A stretch of DNA of 64,000 bases from Stutzerimonas frequens (lineage in GTDB: Bacteria > Pseudomonadota > Gammaproteobacteria > Pseudomonadales > Pseudomonadaceae), in NCBI RefSeq assembly GCF_024448335.1, contig NZ_JAMOHM010000002.1:62001-126000 (forward strand), given 5' to 3'. The position numbers and the translations under genes were made by a program. Of this stretch, positions 37,924-47,462 are shown piece by piece; position 1 is the stretch's first letter, and each line of letters opens with the position of its first letter. The notes below the pieces were generated by a model, which was not told the DNA's origin, did not search any database, and saw only the letters and a program-made list of their open reading frames with translations.

Positions 37924-39846
37924 ATGCGCGGCCGACTCTCCAGTTTGTGTTTCTGCCTGTTCGTTGCAGCTCTTGGCCTGGACGCGTCCGCCGCCACCCT
38001 CAGCCAGCAGCGCCAGTATTACGATGAGGCCAAGCAGGCCCTGGCCAAAGGCGACAGTGGACCCTATCGCCGCCACCTCAATGCCCTGCGCGACTATCCC
38101 CTGACGCCGTACCTCGCCTACGACGAGCTGACCAACCGCCTCAAAAGCGCCAGCAATCAGGAAGTCGAGAAATTCCTTGCCGAGCACGGCGACCTGCCGC
38201 AGATCAGCTGGATGAAGTTGCGCTGGCTGCGGCTGCTGGCCGCCCGCGGCGACTGGCAGACCTACGTCCGCCACTACGACCCAAAGATGAACTTCACGGA
38301 ACTGGACTGCCTGTTCGCCGGATACCAGCTGCGCAACGACCTGCCGGGCGCCGATGCTGCCGTGGAGCGTCTCTGGCTGGTCGGCAAGTCCCAGCACAAC
38401 TCCTGCGACCCGGCGTTCGAGCTCTGGCAGGCAAAGGGATTGCTGACCGAGGAGCGGCGCTGGAAGCGCACCAAGCTCGCGGTCGAGAGTGGCAACTACG
38501 GCGTCGCCAGCTATCTGGTCAAGCGGCTGCCGACGTTGCAGGCGCAAGGCCAGCTGATGATCGATGTCGCGCAGAAACCGCAGATGCTTCGCCAGCCGGA
38601 ACGTTTCGCCTCGACCAGTGCGACCATGGCCGATGTCGTCTCGATCGGACTGCGCCGGCTGGCGCGACAGGACCCGGAACAGGCGCTGACCCTGCTCGAC
38701 AGTTATGCGCGTCGCTTCGCCTTCTCGAGCGACGAGAAGGTCGCGATCGCCCGGCAGGTCGGACTGACTCTCGCCAAGCGCTTCGATAGTCGCGCCCTGA
38801 AGGTCATGGCCGAGTACGATCCGGAGCTTCGCGACAATACCGTCAGCGAATGGCGTGCACGCCTGCTCCTGCGCCTGGGCCAGTGGGACGAAGCCTACCG
38901 GCTGACTCAACGCTTCCCCGACGAACTGGCCAACACCAATCGCTGGCGTTACTGGCAGGCGCGTAGCCTGCAACTCGCCAAGCCGGAGAGCAAGCAGACT
39001 GCCCTGCTCTACAAGCCGGTGGCACAGGAGCGCGACTTCTACGGTTTCCTCTCGGCCGATCGCATCCAGGCGCCTTACAAACTCAACCACCAGCCGCTGG
39101 CGCTCGACGCTAAAGTCGTGCAGAAGGTACGCAACACCGCAGGCATCCGCCGCGCGCTGGAGTTTCACGATCGCGGCCAGATCGTCGATGGCCGTCGCGA
39201 GTGGTATCACGTCAGCCGACTGTTCAGTCGCGACGAACTGGTGGCCCAGGCGCGGCTTGCCTATGAAAAGGAATGGTATTTCCCGGCCATCCGCACCATC
39301 AGCCAGGCCCAGTACTGGGACGACCTGGACATCCGCTTCCCCATGGCTCATCGCAGCGCGCTGGTCCAGGCCGCCCGTACCCGGCAGATTCATCCGAGCT
39401 GGGCGTTCGCCATCACCCGCCAGGAAAGCGCATTCATGTCCGATGCGCGCTCGCACGTCGGCGCCACCGGCCTGATGCAACTGATGCCCGCCACAGCCAA
39501 GGAGACCGCCAGGCGTTTCGGCATCCCGCTGTCCTCAACGCAGCAGGTGCTCAATCCGCACACCAACATCCAGCTGGGCACCGCCTACCTGAGTCAGATC
39601 TACGGTCAGTTCAACGGCAACCGCGTCCTGGCTTCGGCGGCATACAACGCCGGACCCGGGCGTGTCCGGCAATGGCTGCGTAACGCCGAACATCTGTCGT
39701 TCGATGTCTGGGTGGAAAACATCCCGTTCGACGAAACCCGCCAATACGTGCAGAACGTGCTGACCTACTCGGTGATCTACGGACAGAAGCTGAACTCACC
39801 ACAGCCACTGGTGGAATGGCACGAACGCTTCTTCGAGTCGCAATGA
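37924..39846 (+). CDS. slt: Soluble lytic murein transglycosylase
   Basis: 640 residues, the length of Slt70-type enzymes, which cleave peptidoglycan glycan chains and form 1,6-anhydro-muramyl ends in the periplasm. A signal peptide (SSLCFCLFVAALGLDASAA) is followed by the long helical superring domain, a linker region and the C-terminal SLT domain with catalytic Glu501 in ITRQESAFMSDAR, then GATGLMQLMPATAKETA and the SAAYNAGPGRVRQWL motif. The gene diverges from uup. The Shine-Dalgarno is weak (ACGGA). Confidence 0.93.
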   Translation: MRGRLSSLCFCLFVAALGLDASAATLSQQRQYYDEAKQALAKGDSGPYRRHLNALRDYPLTPYLAYDELTNRLKSASNQEVEKFLAEHGDLPQISWMKLRWLRLLAARGDWQTYVRHYDPKMNFTELDCLFAGYQLRNDLPGADAAVERLWLVGKSQHNSCDPAFELWQAKGLLTEERRWKRTKLAVESGNYGVASYLVKRLPTLQAQGQLMIDVAQKPQMLRQPERFASTSATMADVVSIGLRRLARQDPEQALTLLDSYARRFAFSSDEKVAIARQVGLTLAKRFDSRALKVMAEYDPELRDNTVSEWRARLLLRLGQWDEAYRLTQRFPDELANTNRWRYWQARSLQLAKPESKQTALLYKPVAQERDFYGFLSADRIQAPYKLNHQPLALDAKVVQKVRNTAGIRRALEFHDRGQIVDGRREWYHVSRLFSRDELVAQARLAYEKEWYFPAIRTISQAQYWDDLDIRFPMAHRSALVQAARTRQIHPSWAFAITRQESAFMSDARSHVGATGLMQLMPATAKETARRFGIPLSSTQQVLNPHTNIQLGTAYLSQIYGQFNGNRVLASAAYNAGPGRVRQWLRNAEHLSFDVWVENIPFDETRQYVQNVLTYSVIYGQKLNSPQPLVEWHERFFESQ

Positions 39847-39881
39847 GCGCGCAGGCCTGCGCTGCACGCAGGTCAGGCGTG

Positions 39882-40682
39882 CTACTCCAGCACCTCCAGC
39901 GGCATGCCGACCGCCAGCTCGCCACAGCCCTCGGTGATCAGGTTCTGCCCGAAGAAGACGCCACCCGGTCCCTTGCGATAGCTCAACAGCGTGGTCAGCG
40001 GTTCCCGATCGGCCGCCCGCTCGGCGGTCAGCGGGTCGAGGGTGGGAATGACGCATCGCGAGCAGGGCTTGACCACGCGAAACGTGAGTGCACCGATGCG
40101 AATGCGCTTCCAGCTGTCCTCAGCGTAGGGCTCGGCACCGCTGACCACCAGGTTTGGCCGAAAACGCAGCATCTCCAGCGAACGGCCGACGCGGCGGCTC
40201 AGATCGTCGAGTGACGCCTGCCCGATCAGCAAAAAAGGAAAACCATCACTGAACGCCGTGCGCTCGCCCAGCCGCGCGTAATCCAGATCGACCTGGATGC
40301 CATCGTCGATAGGCAGATGCACCAGCCGACAGGCCTGGCCAAGCGCTTCTGACAGCCAGGCCGCCGCGGCCTCGCCGGCATCGGGGACCACCGGGTTGGA
40401 GTTCCAGATCTGTACACAGCGTAGCGTCGTATCGTCCGGCACCGGCACGAGCAACTCCGGCATCCCCGGCGCGCCCAGACGCAGGGTCATTTCGTCCTGC
40501 CAGTGCGCTTGCAGCAGTGCCATGCGTGGCACCGCGCGCTGCGTCAGGAACCGACCAGTCCCGGCCGCGACGACCATCCAGCGGCGATCACCGAGCAGAC
40601 CCAGAGCATCGCTCGGGCACTGCTGCAACGATTCGCCAGCGGCAGATTTCAGAGGAAAGCGATAAAGCGAGGAGAGATGCAT
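39882..40682 (-). CDS. MOSC domain-containing protein
   Basis: 266 residues with an N-terminal beta-barrel MOSC_N domain (LSSLYRFPLKSAAGESLQQC, then LGLLGDRRWMVVAAGTGRFL) and a C-terminal MOSC domain carrying the conserved cysteine in VKPCSRCVIPTLDPLT. MOSC proteins bind molybdenum cofactor, often as sulfur carriers; YcbX-like members detoxify N-hydroxylated bases. The frame extends eight codons upstream of the chosen ATG at 40682, without family residues. It lies beside cheV on the same strand. Confidence 0.9.
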   Translation of the reverse strand: MHLSSLYRFPLKSAAGESLQQCPSDALGLLGDRRWMVVAAGTGRFLTQRAVPRMALLQAHWQDEMTLRLGAPGMPELLVPVPDDTTLRCVQIWNSNPVVPDAGEAAAAWLSEALGQACRLVHLPIDDGIQVDLDYARLGERTAFSDGFPFLLIGQASLDDLSRRVGRSLEMLRFRPNLVVSGAEPYAEDSWKRIRIGALTFRVVKPCSRCVIPTLDPLTAERAADREPLTTLLSYRKGPGGVFFGQNLITEGCGELAVGMPLEVLE

Positions 40683-40760
40683 GCTGCGCCTCCTGGACCA
40701 AAGCACAGCAGCATACAGCGCAGCCCGGCGGATTTCAGCCGCCGGGCCGGTGTCGATCGG

Positions 40761-41693
40761 TCAGGCGTCTTTGCCCTGCTGCAAGCGATCCTGAATGACG
40801 TCGACGAGCTTTTCCGGCTGGAACTTGGAAAGGAAGTTGTCACAACCAACCTTCTGCACCATCGCCAGGTTGAAGCTGCCGGACAGCGAGGTATGCAGCA
40901 CTACGTAGAGATCGCGCAGGCGCGGATCGTGGCGGATCTCGGTGGTCAACCGGTAGCCGTCCATCTCCGGCATCTCGGCATCGGTAAAGACCATCAGCAG
41001 CTTGTCGGTCAGCACCTCACCGGCGTCGGCCCAAGCCTTGAGCATGTTCAGGCCCTTCAGACCGTCACTGGCGGTGTGAACTTTCAGGCCGAGCTGGCTC
41101 AGGGTCTCGCGCAACTGCGCCAGGGCGACGGTAGAGTCGTCCACACAGAGCACTTCACGGCCGCGGGCTCGCTCGAGAATAGGGTCGGCCAGGCGCTCGG
41201 CGGAGATACTGGTGTCGTACGGCACGATCTCGGCCAGCACCTTCTCCACATCGATCACTTCCACCAGCTCGTCGTCGACCTTGGTGATGGAGGTCAGGTA
41301 ATGCTGGCGGCCGGCGGTGCTCGGCGGCGGCATCACCTCATCCCAGTTCAGGTTGACGATGCGGTCCACACCGCCGACCAGGAATGCCTGCACGGTGCGG
41401 TTGTATTCGGTGACGATGATGGTGCTGCGCTCATCCGGTACCAGCGGTCGCAGGCCGATGGCACGGGACAGGTCGATGACCGGCAGTGTCTGGCCGCGCA
41501 GATTGACCACGCCACAGACCGAGCCGTGTCGATGCGGCATGAGAGTCATCTTCGGTAGCTGGACGACTTCCTGCACCTTGAACACATTGATGGCGAACTT
41601 CTGCCGTCCGCCGAGCCGGAACATGAGAATTTCCAGGCGATTCTGCCCCACCAGTCGGGTGCGCTGATCGACTGAATCGAGTATGCCGGCCAT
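40761..41693 (-). CDS. cheV: Chemotaxis protein CheV
   Basis: 310 residues: an N-terminal CheW-like domain (VGQNRLEILMFRLGGRQKFA, then GVVNLRGQTLPVIDLSRAIG) and a C-terminal receiver domain (VLCVDDSTVALAQLRETL, phosphoacceptor Asp in VFTDAEMPEMDGY, Lys in NFLSKFQPEKLVD). CheV couples receptors to CheA and may act as a phosphate sink. ATG 41693 is chosen over an upstream in-frame start because GGAG lies seven bases before it. No other chemotaxis gene is adjacent, which is common for CheV. Confidence 0.93.
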   Translation of the reverse strand: MAGILDSVDQRTRLVGQNRLEILMFRLGGRQKFAINVFKVQEVVQLPKMTLMPHRHGSVCGVVNLRGQTLPVIDLSRAIGLRPLVPDERSTIIVTEYNRTVQAFLVGGVDRIVNLNWDEVMPPPSTAGRQHYLTSITKVDDELVEVIDVEKVLAEIVPYDTSISAERLADPILERARGREVLCVDDSTVALAQLRETLSQLGLKVHTASDGLKGLNMLKAWADAGEVLTDKLLMVFTDAEMPEMDGYRLTTEIRHDPRLRDLYVVLHTSLSGSFNLAMVQKVGCDNFLSKFQPEKLVDVIQDRLQQGKDA

Positions 41694-41792
41694 ATCCAGG
41701 CTCCTTGGGAAAACATCGTAAAGCACATATCGGCCGTATCCGGCCTGGCTTTAAGCGCCAAGGACAATAATTCAGCCAGCCAACCGCAGCCC

Positions 41793-42707
41793 TCACGCCG
41801 GGCCGGCATCGGGGCGCACCAGCAGCGGCGAATCCGCCGGCAGGTGCATGCGCAACGCACCGGCGCGCACGCCGAAATGCAAAGTGGCGCCGGAAAACGG
41901 TTCGCCGTCGAGGTTGATGTCGATTGCCTTCGGCGCCTCGACGTTCAGCCAAGGGACGCGCGCACTGACCGACACGGCATCGACGCCCAGCAGCCCCCCG
42001 CTTAGCAGGGTGCCGAGGGTGCCGACGGTATCCGCCGGAGCAGGCACGATGCACAGATCGAGCAGACCGTCGTTGATGGTCGCCTGCGGACAGAGCAGCT
42101 GACCGCCGCCGGCCTGCCGACCGTTGCCGATACCAAGGGCGAGGAAGTCGCCTTCCCAGTCGAAACCCGGACCGCTGAAGCGACCTCGCGCCGAATGGAT
42201 TTCCGAAAAGCGGGTGAGGCCAGTCAGCAGATAGGCGCCGCCACCGAGGAAGCGCTTGAGCTCCTCGGACGTGCTGGCCGTGACCTGCGAACCGAAGCCG
42301 CCGGTGGCCATGTTGACGAATGGTTGGCCATCCATCTCGCCAACATCGACCGCCTGCGGCGGCTCACCCAGCAATGCCAGCGCCTCGAACGGATCGAGGG
42401 AAATGCCCGCAGCCCTGGCGAAATCATTGGCACTGCCGAGCGGCATCAGCGCCAGGCTGGCATCGGTGTTGGCCTCGAGCATCGCCTCGGTGACCTCACG
42501 CAACGTGCCGTCACCGCCTCCTGCGATCACGATAGGGTATCCGGCGGCCAGCGCCTCACGGACCAGCCGCTGTGCATCACCCGCCTCCCATGTCACGCGC
42601 ACCGCCAGCTCCCAGCCGAGCTCACGCTGCTGCCGTACAGCCTCACGCACCTCATCATTGAGCGCCTGTTTCCCATGCAATATCAGCAGCGCCTTGGCGT
42701 CACTCAT
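41793..42707 (-). CDS. yegS: YegS-like lipid kinase
   Basis: 304 residues of the diacylglycerol kinase family catalytic domain type. The nucleotide-binding motif VIAGGGDGTLREVTEAML lies near residue 60, followed by MPLGSANDFARAAGI and the second-domain acidic residues in INDGLLDLCIVPAPA. E. coli YegS phosphorylates phosphatidylglycerol in vitro with a bound metal; the natural substrate is uncertain. It faces away from the exopolysaccharide locus that begins 376 bases to the right. Confidence 0.9.
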   Translation of the reverse strand: MSDAKALLILHGKQALNDEVREAVRQQRELGWELAVRVTWEAGDAQRLVREALAAGYPIVIAGGGDGTLREVTEAMLEANTDASLALMPLGSANDFARAAGISLDPFEALALLGEPPQAVDVGEMDGQPFVNMATGGFGSQVTASTSEELKRFLGGGAYLLTGLTRFSEIHSARGRFSGPGFDWEGDFLALGIGNGRQAGGGQLLCPQATINDGLLDLCIVPAPADTVGTLGTLLSGGLLGVDAVSVSARVPWLNVEAPKAIDINLDGEPFSGATLHFGVRAGALRMHLPADSPLLVRPDAGPA

Positions 42708-43083
42708 GACAGTAGTTCCCTTCGCAGATACACCGCTGCTTCAGACACGGCACACGGGCCGAAGTTGTATGTGCCAAACGCAGCGGTATTAATCCAAATG
42801 TTCGATCAATCGTGCCGCCGGTCAGCCGCTCAACACCGCCACGCCAGCCCTAGCCCGCCTCCCGCCTTCGATAAAACCTTTGCAAAACAGCTGTTTGCGC
42901 CGCTCGAGTGAAAAGCGTCCTTTTTCTGGTAGCCGGCTGGCTAGTACTGAACTCATTCTGAGAGGCACGGTCGGAGCAGGAGTCCCGATCACGGTTGCGA
43001 TGGCGGCCTGCTATCAAACCCCCGCGTACCGCGGCGATTAATTCGAGATTTGAGCCAGCTTTGAGCTGAGGATGGAGCCTTGT
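42708..43083 (+). promoter_or_regulatory. Intergenic control region of the exopolysaccharide locus
   Basis: These 376 bases between divergent yegS and the first exopolysaccharide gene contain no convincing coding frame. A perfect palindrome AAACAGCTGTTT (42885-42896) lies about 190 bases upstream of the first start. I find no GGCGGTAG ops element and no consensus -35/-10 pair that I trust; a GG-N10-GC spacing at 42964-42977 has a poor sigma-54 -12 element. It must hold the locus promoter, but the exact site is not visible. Confidence 0.45.
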
Positions 43084-44511
43084 ATGCGCGTACAGTCTGT
43101 TGGAACCCTTGAATATGCTCACCCGAGTTTCGTCGATTACTTCCTGGCCAGTGTCCGCCTGATCCATGGCCTGACAGCCATCCTGCCCGGCCTGTTGCTG
43201 CTGGCGTTTCTGGAGCTTCCCGCGAGCGGTCCGTTCAGTGCGTTTCTCGGGTTCTTCGCGGTACTCAGCATCATCATCTTCCAGACGGTAGGCATCTATA
43301 GCGAAGAGGTGTTCAGCACCCTGCTGCGCTTCCGCGTGATGTTCGTCGCCTGGGCGGCGGCCTTCAGCTTCCTCATCTTCATGCACCAGGGCATGGGGCT
43401 GTTCAGCTACCTGAACGCCCAGCACCTGGCTTTCTGGTTCTTCACCAGCGCCGTCCTGTTCGGCGCCGAGCGCCTGGCCATGCTTGCGCTGTTCCGCCGG
43501 CTGATGGCCCGCGGCATGTTCCTGCAGAACGCGGTGATCCTCGGCGGTACGGAGAACGGCATGCGCGTTGCGGAATACCTGCAGCACAACCGCGACATCC
43601 GCACCGGCGTGCTCGGTTTCATCGATGATCGCCTGGAGCGCCTGCCGAACCAGCTCGCCAACCTGCCGCTGCTGGGCAACACCCGCGACCTCGAACAGAT
43701 GATTCGTGAAGAGAAGGTTACCCAGGTGCTGGTCGCCCTGCCCTGGTTTGCCGACAGCCGCATCGGCCAGCTGATCGCCGAGCTGCGCAAGCTGCCGGTC
43801 AACGTCCTGCTGGTGCCGGACATGGTCGCCTTCCGTCACGCCGACAAGCGCATCACCGAGGTCGGCGGCCTGCCGACGCTGATCGCCTCCGATCTGCCGC
43901 TGCGTGGCTGGTCGCCGTTCTTCAAGCGTCTGGAAGACATCGTCATCTCCAGCATTGCGCTGCTCGCCGCAGCCCCGGTCATGCTGCTGATCGCTCTGGC
44001 CATCAAGCTCGATTCGCCCGGTCCGGTGCTGTTCAAGCAGAAACGCTACGGCTACAACAACCGCCTCATCGAGGTTTTCAAGTTCCGCTCGATGTACCAC
44101 GAAAAATCCGATGCCAATGCCGACCGCCAGACCACCCGCGGCGACGACCGCATCACCCGCGTCGGTCGCTTCATCCGCAAGACCAGCCTGGACGAGCTGC
44201 CGCAACTGCTGAACGTCTTCCTCGGCAGCATGTCGATGGTCGGCCCACGCCCCCATGCGACCGCGACCAAGGCCGCCGGCGTGCTGTTCGAAGACGCCGT
44301 GGCCGAGTACTCGGCACGCCACCGGGTCAAGCCGGGCATCACTGGCTGGGCCCAGATCAACGGCTATCGTGGCGAAACCGACACCCTGGAGAAGATCGAG
44401 AAGCGGGTCGAGTTCGACCTCGACTATATCGAGCGCTGGTCGGTCTGGTTCGACCTCTACATCCTCGTGCGCACCCCGCCAGCCCTGCTGCTCAACAAGG
44501 ACGTGTACTGA
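43084..44511 (+). CDS. Undecaprenyl-phosphate phosphoglycosyl transferase (WcaJ/PslA-like)
   Basis: 475 residues, the length of PslA/WcaJ polyisoprenyl-phosphate hexose-1-phosphate transferases that start exopolysaccharide repeat units on undecaprenyl phosphate. Four N-terminal membrane helices are followed by a CoA-binding-like domain ([20 protein letters not shown]), a re-entrant membrane helix ([20 protein letters not shown]), and the catalytic domain with [30 protein letters not shown] and GPRPHA, where the Asp-Glu pair acts. ATG 43084 has GGAG six bases upstream; an ATG 12 bases earlier is less well placed. The sugar is probably glucose or galactose. Confidence 0.93.
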   Translation: MRVQSVGTLEYAHPSFVDYFLASVRLIHGLTAILPGLLLLAFLELPASGPFSAFLGFFAVLSIIIFQTVGIYSEEVFSTLLRFRVMFVAWAAAFSFLIFMHQGMGLFSYLNAQHLAFWFFTSAVLFGAERLAMLALFRRLMARGMFLQNAVILGGTENGMRVAEYLQHNRDIRTGVLGFIDDRLERLPNQLANLPLLGNTRDLEQMIREEKVTQVLVALPWFADSRIGQLIAELRKLPVNVLLVPDMVAFRHADKRITEVGGLPTLIASDLPLRGWSPFFKRLEDIVISSIALLAAAPVMLLIALAIKLDSPGPVLFKQKRYGYNNRLIEVFKFRSMYHEKSDANADRQTTRGDDRITRVGRFIRKTSLDELPQLLNVFLGSMSMVGPRPHATATKAAGVLFEDAVAEYSARHRVKPGITGWAQINGYRGETDTLEKIEKRVEFDLDYIERWSVWFDLYILVRTPPALLLNKDVY

Positions 44512-44668
44512 TCGGCGAGCGCACCCGCGCAGCGCTGAAAAGACTGGAACAAGTCACGTTCAAGGCGCGTGACAGGACGGAACTAATGATGCTCCCAAAA
44601 ATCTCATTTTCGTTCACCCCGGGGGGTTTCCCGGAGGCTGCGAATACGCGGCCGCGAGGGTGAACAGC

Positions 44669-45106
44669 ATGTTCAAGAACATCTTGATCGTCTGTGTCGG
44701 AAACATCTGCCGAAGCCCCACGGCCGAGGCGTTGTTCCTGCACAGACTCGGCGACCAGGGCCTGACGATCAGTTCGGCAGGCATTGGTGCACTAGTAGGT
44801 AACCCCATGGACAAAACCGCTCATGAAGTATTGCAGGACCATGGACTGGAATTTCCGGCCCACTGCGCGCGCCAGGTCGACAGCCACATGTTGCACGAGG
44901 CGGACCTGATCCTGGCAATGGAGCATAGCCATATACAGCATCTTCGCCAGATCGCACCCGAGGTGCATGGCAAAACGTTTCTCATCGGCAAATGGCAAGA
45001 CGATCTGGAGATTCCGGACCCCTACCGTCAATCCAAACCCGCTTTTGAACACGTCCACAATCTCCTGACGAAATCCGTCGAGAGCTGGCTTCCTTACCTG
45101 AAATGA
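44669..45106 (+). CDS. Low-molecular-weight protein tyrosine phosphatase (Wzb-like)
   Basis: 145 residues. The P-loop is VCVGNICRSPTAE with nucleophile Cys9 and Arg15, and the general acid Asp is in EIPDPYRQ near the C-terminus. Wzb-type phosphatases dephosphorylate the partner tyrosine autokinase, encoded immediately downstream (13-base gap), and thereby control polymer length and export. A GTG three codons upstream is also in frame; ATG is chosen with GAGG nine bases upstream. Confidence 0.93.
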   Translation: MFKNILIVCVGNICRSPTAEALFLHRLGDQGLTISSAGIGALVGNPMDKTAHEVLQDHGLEFPAHCARQVDSHMLHEADLILAMEHSHIQHLRQIAPEVHGKTFLIGKWQDDLEIPDPYRQSKPAFEHVHNLLTKSVESWLPYLK

Positions 45107-45119
45107 AGAAGGAACTTCG

Positions 45120-47333
45120 ATGACAACCATGCCCCGCCCAATCTATGAAACCAAAGAGGACAAGGACATCGATCTGGCCCACCTCTTTGACACCTTCATC
45201 AATAACCGCGTGCTCATTCTCGGGATCACCGGCTTCTTCGCCGCGCTCGGGATCGCCTATGCGCTGCTCGCGACGCCGGTTTACCTGGCCAGCGCGATGA
45301 TCCAGATCGAGCCCAAGAACGGGTTGCCGAGCCTGACCGACGTGGTCAACACCAACCCGCCGGTTTCGCCCGCACAGACGGAAATCGCCCTGCTCAAGTC
45401 GCGCTCGGTGGTGGGTGGCGCGGTGAGCAACCTGAACCTCGACATCATCATCAAGCCGCATCACTTCCCGATCATTGGCGGTTTCATGGCGCGCCGTTTC
45501 GAGCCGAGCGAGGAAGGTGAGCTGGGCTGGCATCCGGCCGGGCTGGGCGGCTACGCCTGGGGTGGCGAGACACTTAAGGTCACTCAGCTGGAAGTGCCGG
45601 ACAAGATGCACGGCAAGGAGCTGACCCTGGAGGCGGCCGAGAACAACGGATTCATCCTGCGTGACGAAGATGGCGAAGTGCTCATCCAGGGCATCGTTGG
45701 CGAGCCGGTCGAGAACGAAGACTATCGGGCTACCGTGGCCGAGCTGAACGCACGCCCCGGCACCACCTTCACCGTGATCAAGAACCGGACCTACAACACC
45801 ACCGAGAGCTATCAGCAGCGTCTCTCGGCCGCCGAGCGCGGCAAGCAGTCCGGCATCGTCAACGTGACGCTCGAGGATCAGGACCCGGCCCATGCCATTC
45901 GTGTGCTGGAGGAAGTCGCCAACCTCTATGTCGAGCAGAACGTTGCTCGCAATGCCGCCGAAGCCACGCAGAGCCTGGAATTCCTCAACGAGCAGGTTCC
46001 GGCGGTACGCAAGAAGCTGGAAGCCGCACAGACCGCTCTCAACAAGTACCAGACCGGGTCCGGCTCGGTGGACATCACCGCCGAGACCCAGTCGGTGCTC
46101 GACCGCATCGTCGATCTGGAGAAGCAGATCTCCGAGCAGAACCTCAAGCGCACCGAGATGGAGCGCCGCTTCACCCGTCAGCACCCGAACTTCCAGGCCC
46201 TGATGAACCAGATCAACCAGCTGCAGATGCAGAAGGAAGAGCTGGAGAAGCAGATTGGCACCCTGCCCTCCACCCAGCAGGAACTGCTGCGCCTGAACCG
46301 TGATGTCGAGGTCTCCTCGGAAACCTACTCCATGCTGCTGAACAAGACCCAGGAGCTGGACATCATCCGCGCCGGCACCGTGGGCAACGTGCGCATCATC
46401 GACCATGCCGCAGCTGACCTGGAGAACCCGGTCAAGCCGAACAAGCCGCTAGTGGTGATCGTCTTCACCCTGCTCGGCGCCCTGCTCGCCACGGCCTTCG
46501 TCTACGTACGTGAAGCCCTGAAGCGCGGCGTGGAGAATCCGGAAGACATCGAGCGTACCGGCACCCCGGTGTATGCCTCGATTCCGTTCACCGACAAGCA
46601 GGCCGCGCTGGAAAAACGTCTGGCCAACTTCAAGCGGGACAAGAGCACCGCCTCCTACCTGCTGACCATCAACGAGCCCGCCGACCTGGCCACCGAAGCG
46701 ATGCGCAGCCTGCGTACCAGCCTGCACTTCGCCATGATCGAGGCCAAGAACAACGTGCTGATGATCACCGGCCCGAGCCCGGCGGTGGGCAAGTCGTTCG
46801 TCACCACCAACCTGGCTGCCGTGGTCGCGCAGTCCGGCAAGCGCGTGCTGCTGATCGACGCCGACATGCGCAAGGGCTACCTGCACAAGGTCATGCGTTG
46901 CGATGGCGACAAGGGTCTGTCGGATATCCTCTCCGGCCGCATCACCCTGTTCGATGCCATCCAGAAGACCCAGCTCAACAACCTGCATGTGATCACCCAT
47001 GGCCAGCTGCCGCCGAACCCGTCGGAACTGCTGATGCACGAGAACTTCTCGCGCTTCGTCAAGGAGATCAGCCACATGTACGACCTGGTGATCTTCGATA
47101 CCCCGCCGATCCTGGCCGTCACCGACGCCGCTCTGGTCGGCAGCCAGGCCGGCACCACGCTGATGGTCACCCGCTATGGCCTCAACGGCCTGAAGGAAAT
47201 CGAAGCGGCCAAGCGTCGTCTCGAGCAGAACGGCCTGCTGGTCAAGGGCGTGATATTCAACGCCGTGGTACGCAAGGCCTCCACCTATGGCGAGTACGGC
47301 TACTACCAGTACGAATACGCCAGCACCAAATAA
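45120..47333 (+). CDS. Polysaccharide tyrosine autokinase / chain-length determinant (Wzc-like)
   Basis: 737 residues: Wzz domain with first membrane helix (VLILGITGFFAALGIAYALL), a periplasmic region with coiled-coil stretches (LDRIVDLEKQISEQNLKRTE), the GNVR region (EVSSETYSMLLNKTQELDII), a second membrane helix (PLVVIVFTLLGALLATAFVY) and a cytoplasmic BY-kinase. The kinase has Walker A GPSPAVGKSFVTTN, Walker A' VLLIDADMRKGYLHK and Walker B LVIFDTPPILAV. The C-terminus is a Tyr-rich autophosphorylation tail (YGEYGYYQYEYASTK). With the phosphatase upstream and Wza downstream it forms the export control module. Confidence 0.94.
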   Translation: MTTMPRPIYETKEDKDIDLAHLFDTFINNRVLILGITGFFAALGIAYALLATPVYLASAMIQIEPKNGLPSLTDVVNTNPPVSPAQTEIALLKSRSVVGGAVSNLNLDIIIKPHHFPIIGGFMARRFEPSEEGELGWHPAGLGGYAWGGETLKVTQLEVPDKMHGKELTLEAAENNGFILRDEDGEVLIQGIVGEPVENEDYRATVAELNARPGTTFTVIKNRTYNTTESYQQRLSAAERGKQSGIVNVTLEDQDPAHAIRVLEEVANLYVEQNVARNAAEATQSLEFLNEQVPAVRKKLEAAQTALNKYQTGSGSVDITAETQSVLDRIVDLEKQISEQNLKRTEMERRFTRQHPNFQALMNQINQLQMQKEELEKQIGTLPSTQQELLRLNRDVEVSSETYSMLLNKTQELDIIRAGTVGNVRIIDHAAADLENPVKPNKPLVVIVFTLLGALLATAFVYVREALKRGVENPEDIERTGTPVYASIPFTDKQAALEKRLANFKRDKSTASYLLTINEPADLATEAMRSLRTSLHFAMIEAKNNVLMITGPSPAVGKSFVTTNLAAVVAQSGKRVLLIDADMRKGYLHKVMRCDGDKGLSDILSGRITLFDAIQKTQLNNLHVITHGQLPPNPSELLMHENFSRFVKEISHMYDLVIFDTPPILAVTDAALVGSQAGTTLMVTRYGLNGLKEIEAAKRRLEQNGLLVKGVIFNAVVRKASTYGEYGYYQYEYASTK

Positions 47334-47462
47334 CAGGTGAGCCGCATGGCGACGGTTATCCCGTCGCCTTGCCGAACCCACCGGTTCGCATTCTTCCTCT
47401 GCCTTTGCAACTGACCAAGCGCGTCAGTAGACGTTTTTTTGCCTGAAGATAGGTGTTAGCTA

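Noticed and set aside
37837..39480. 547-codon leftward open frame opposite slt
   Set aside because: Antisense shadow; slt has an intact signal peptide and catalytic domain on the other strand.
42964..42977. GG-N10-GC spacing resembling a sigma-54 promoter upstream of the exopolysaccharide locus
   Set aside because: The -24 part (GGCACG) fits, but the -12 part reads GAGC instead of TTGC, and no activator sites are visible, so it is probably chance.
42708..43083. JUMPstart/ops element for RfaH in front of the exopolysaccharide locus
   Set aside because: No GGCGGTAG or close variant is present on the coding strand in this gap.
44982..46406. 474-codon leftward open frame opposite the tyrosine autokinase
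   Set aside because: Antisense shadow; the autokinase carries all Walker motifs in the correct frame.
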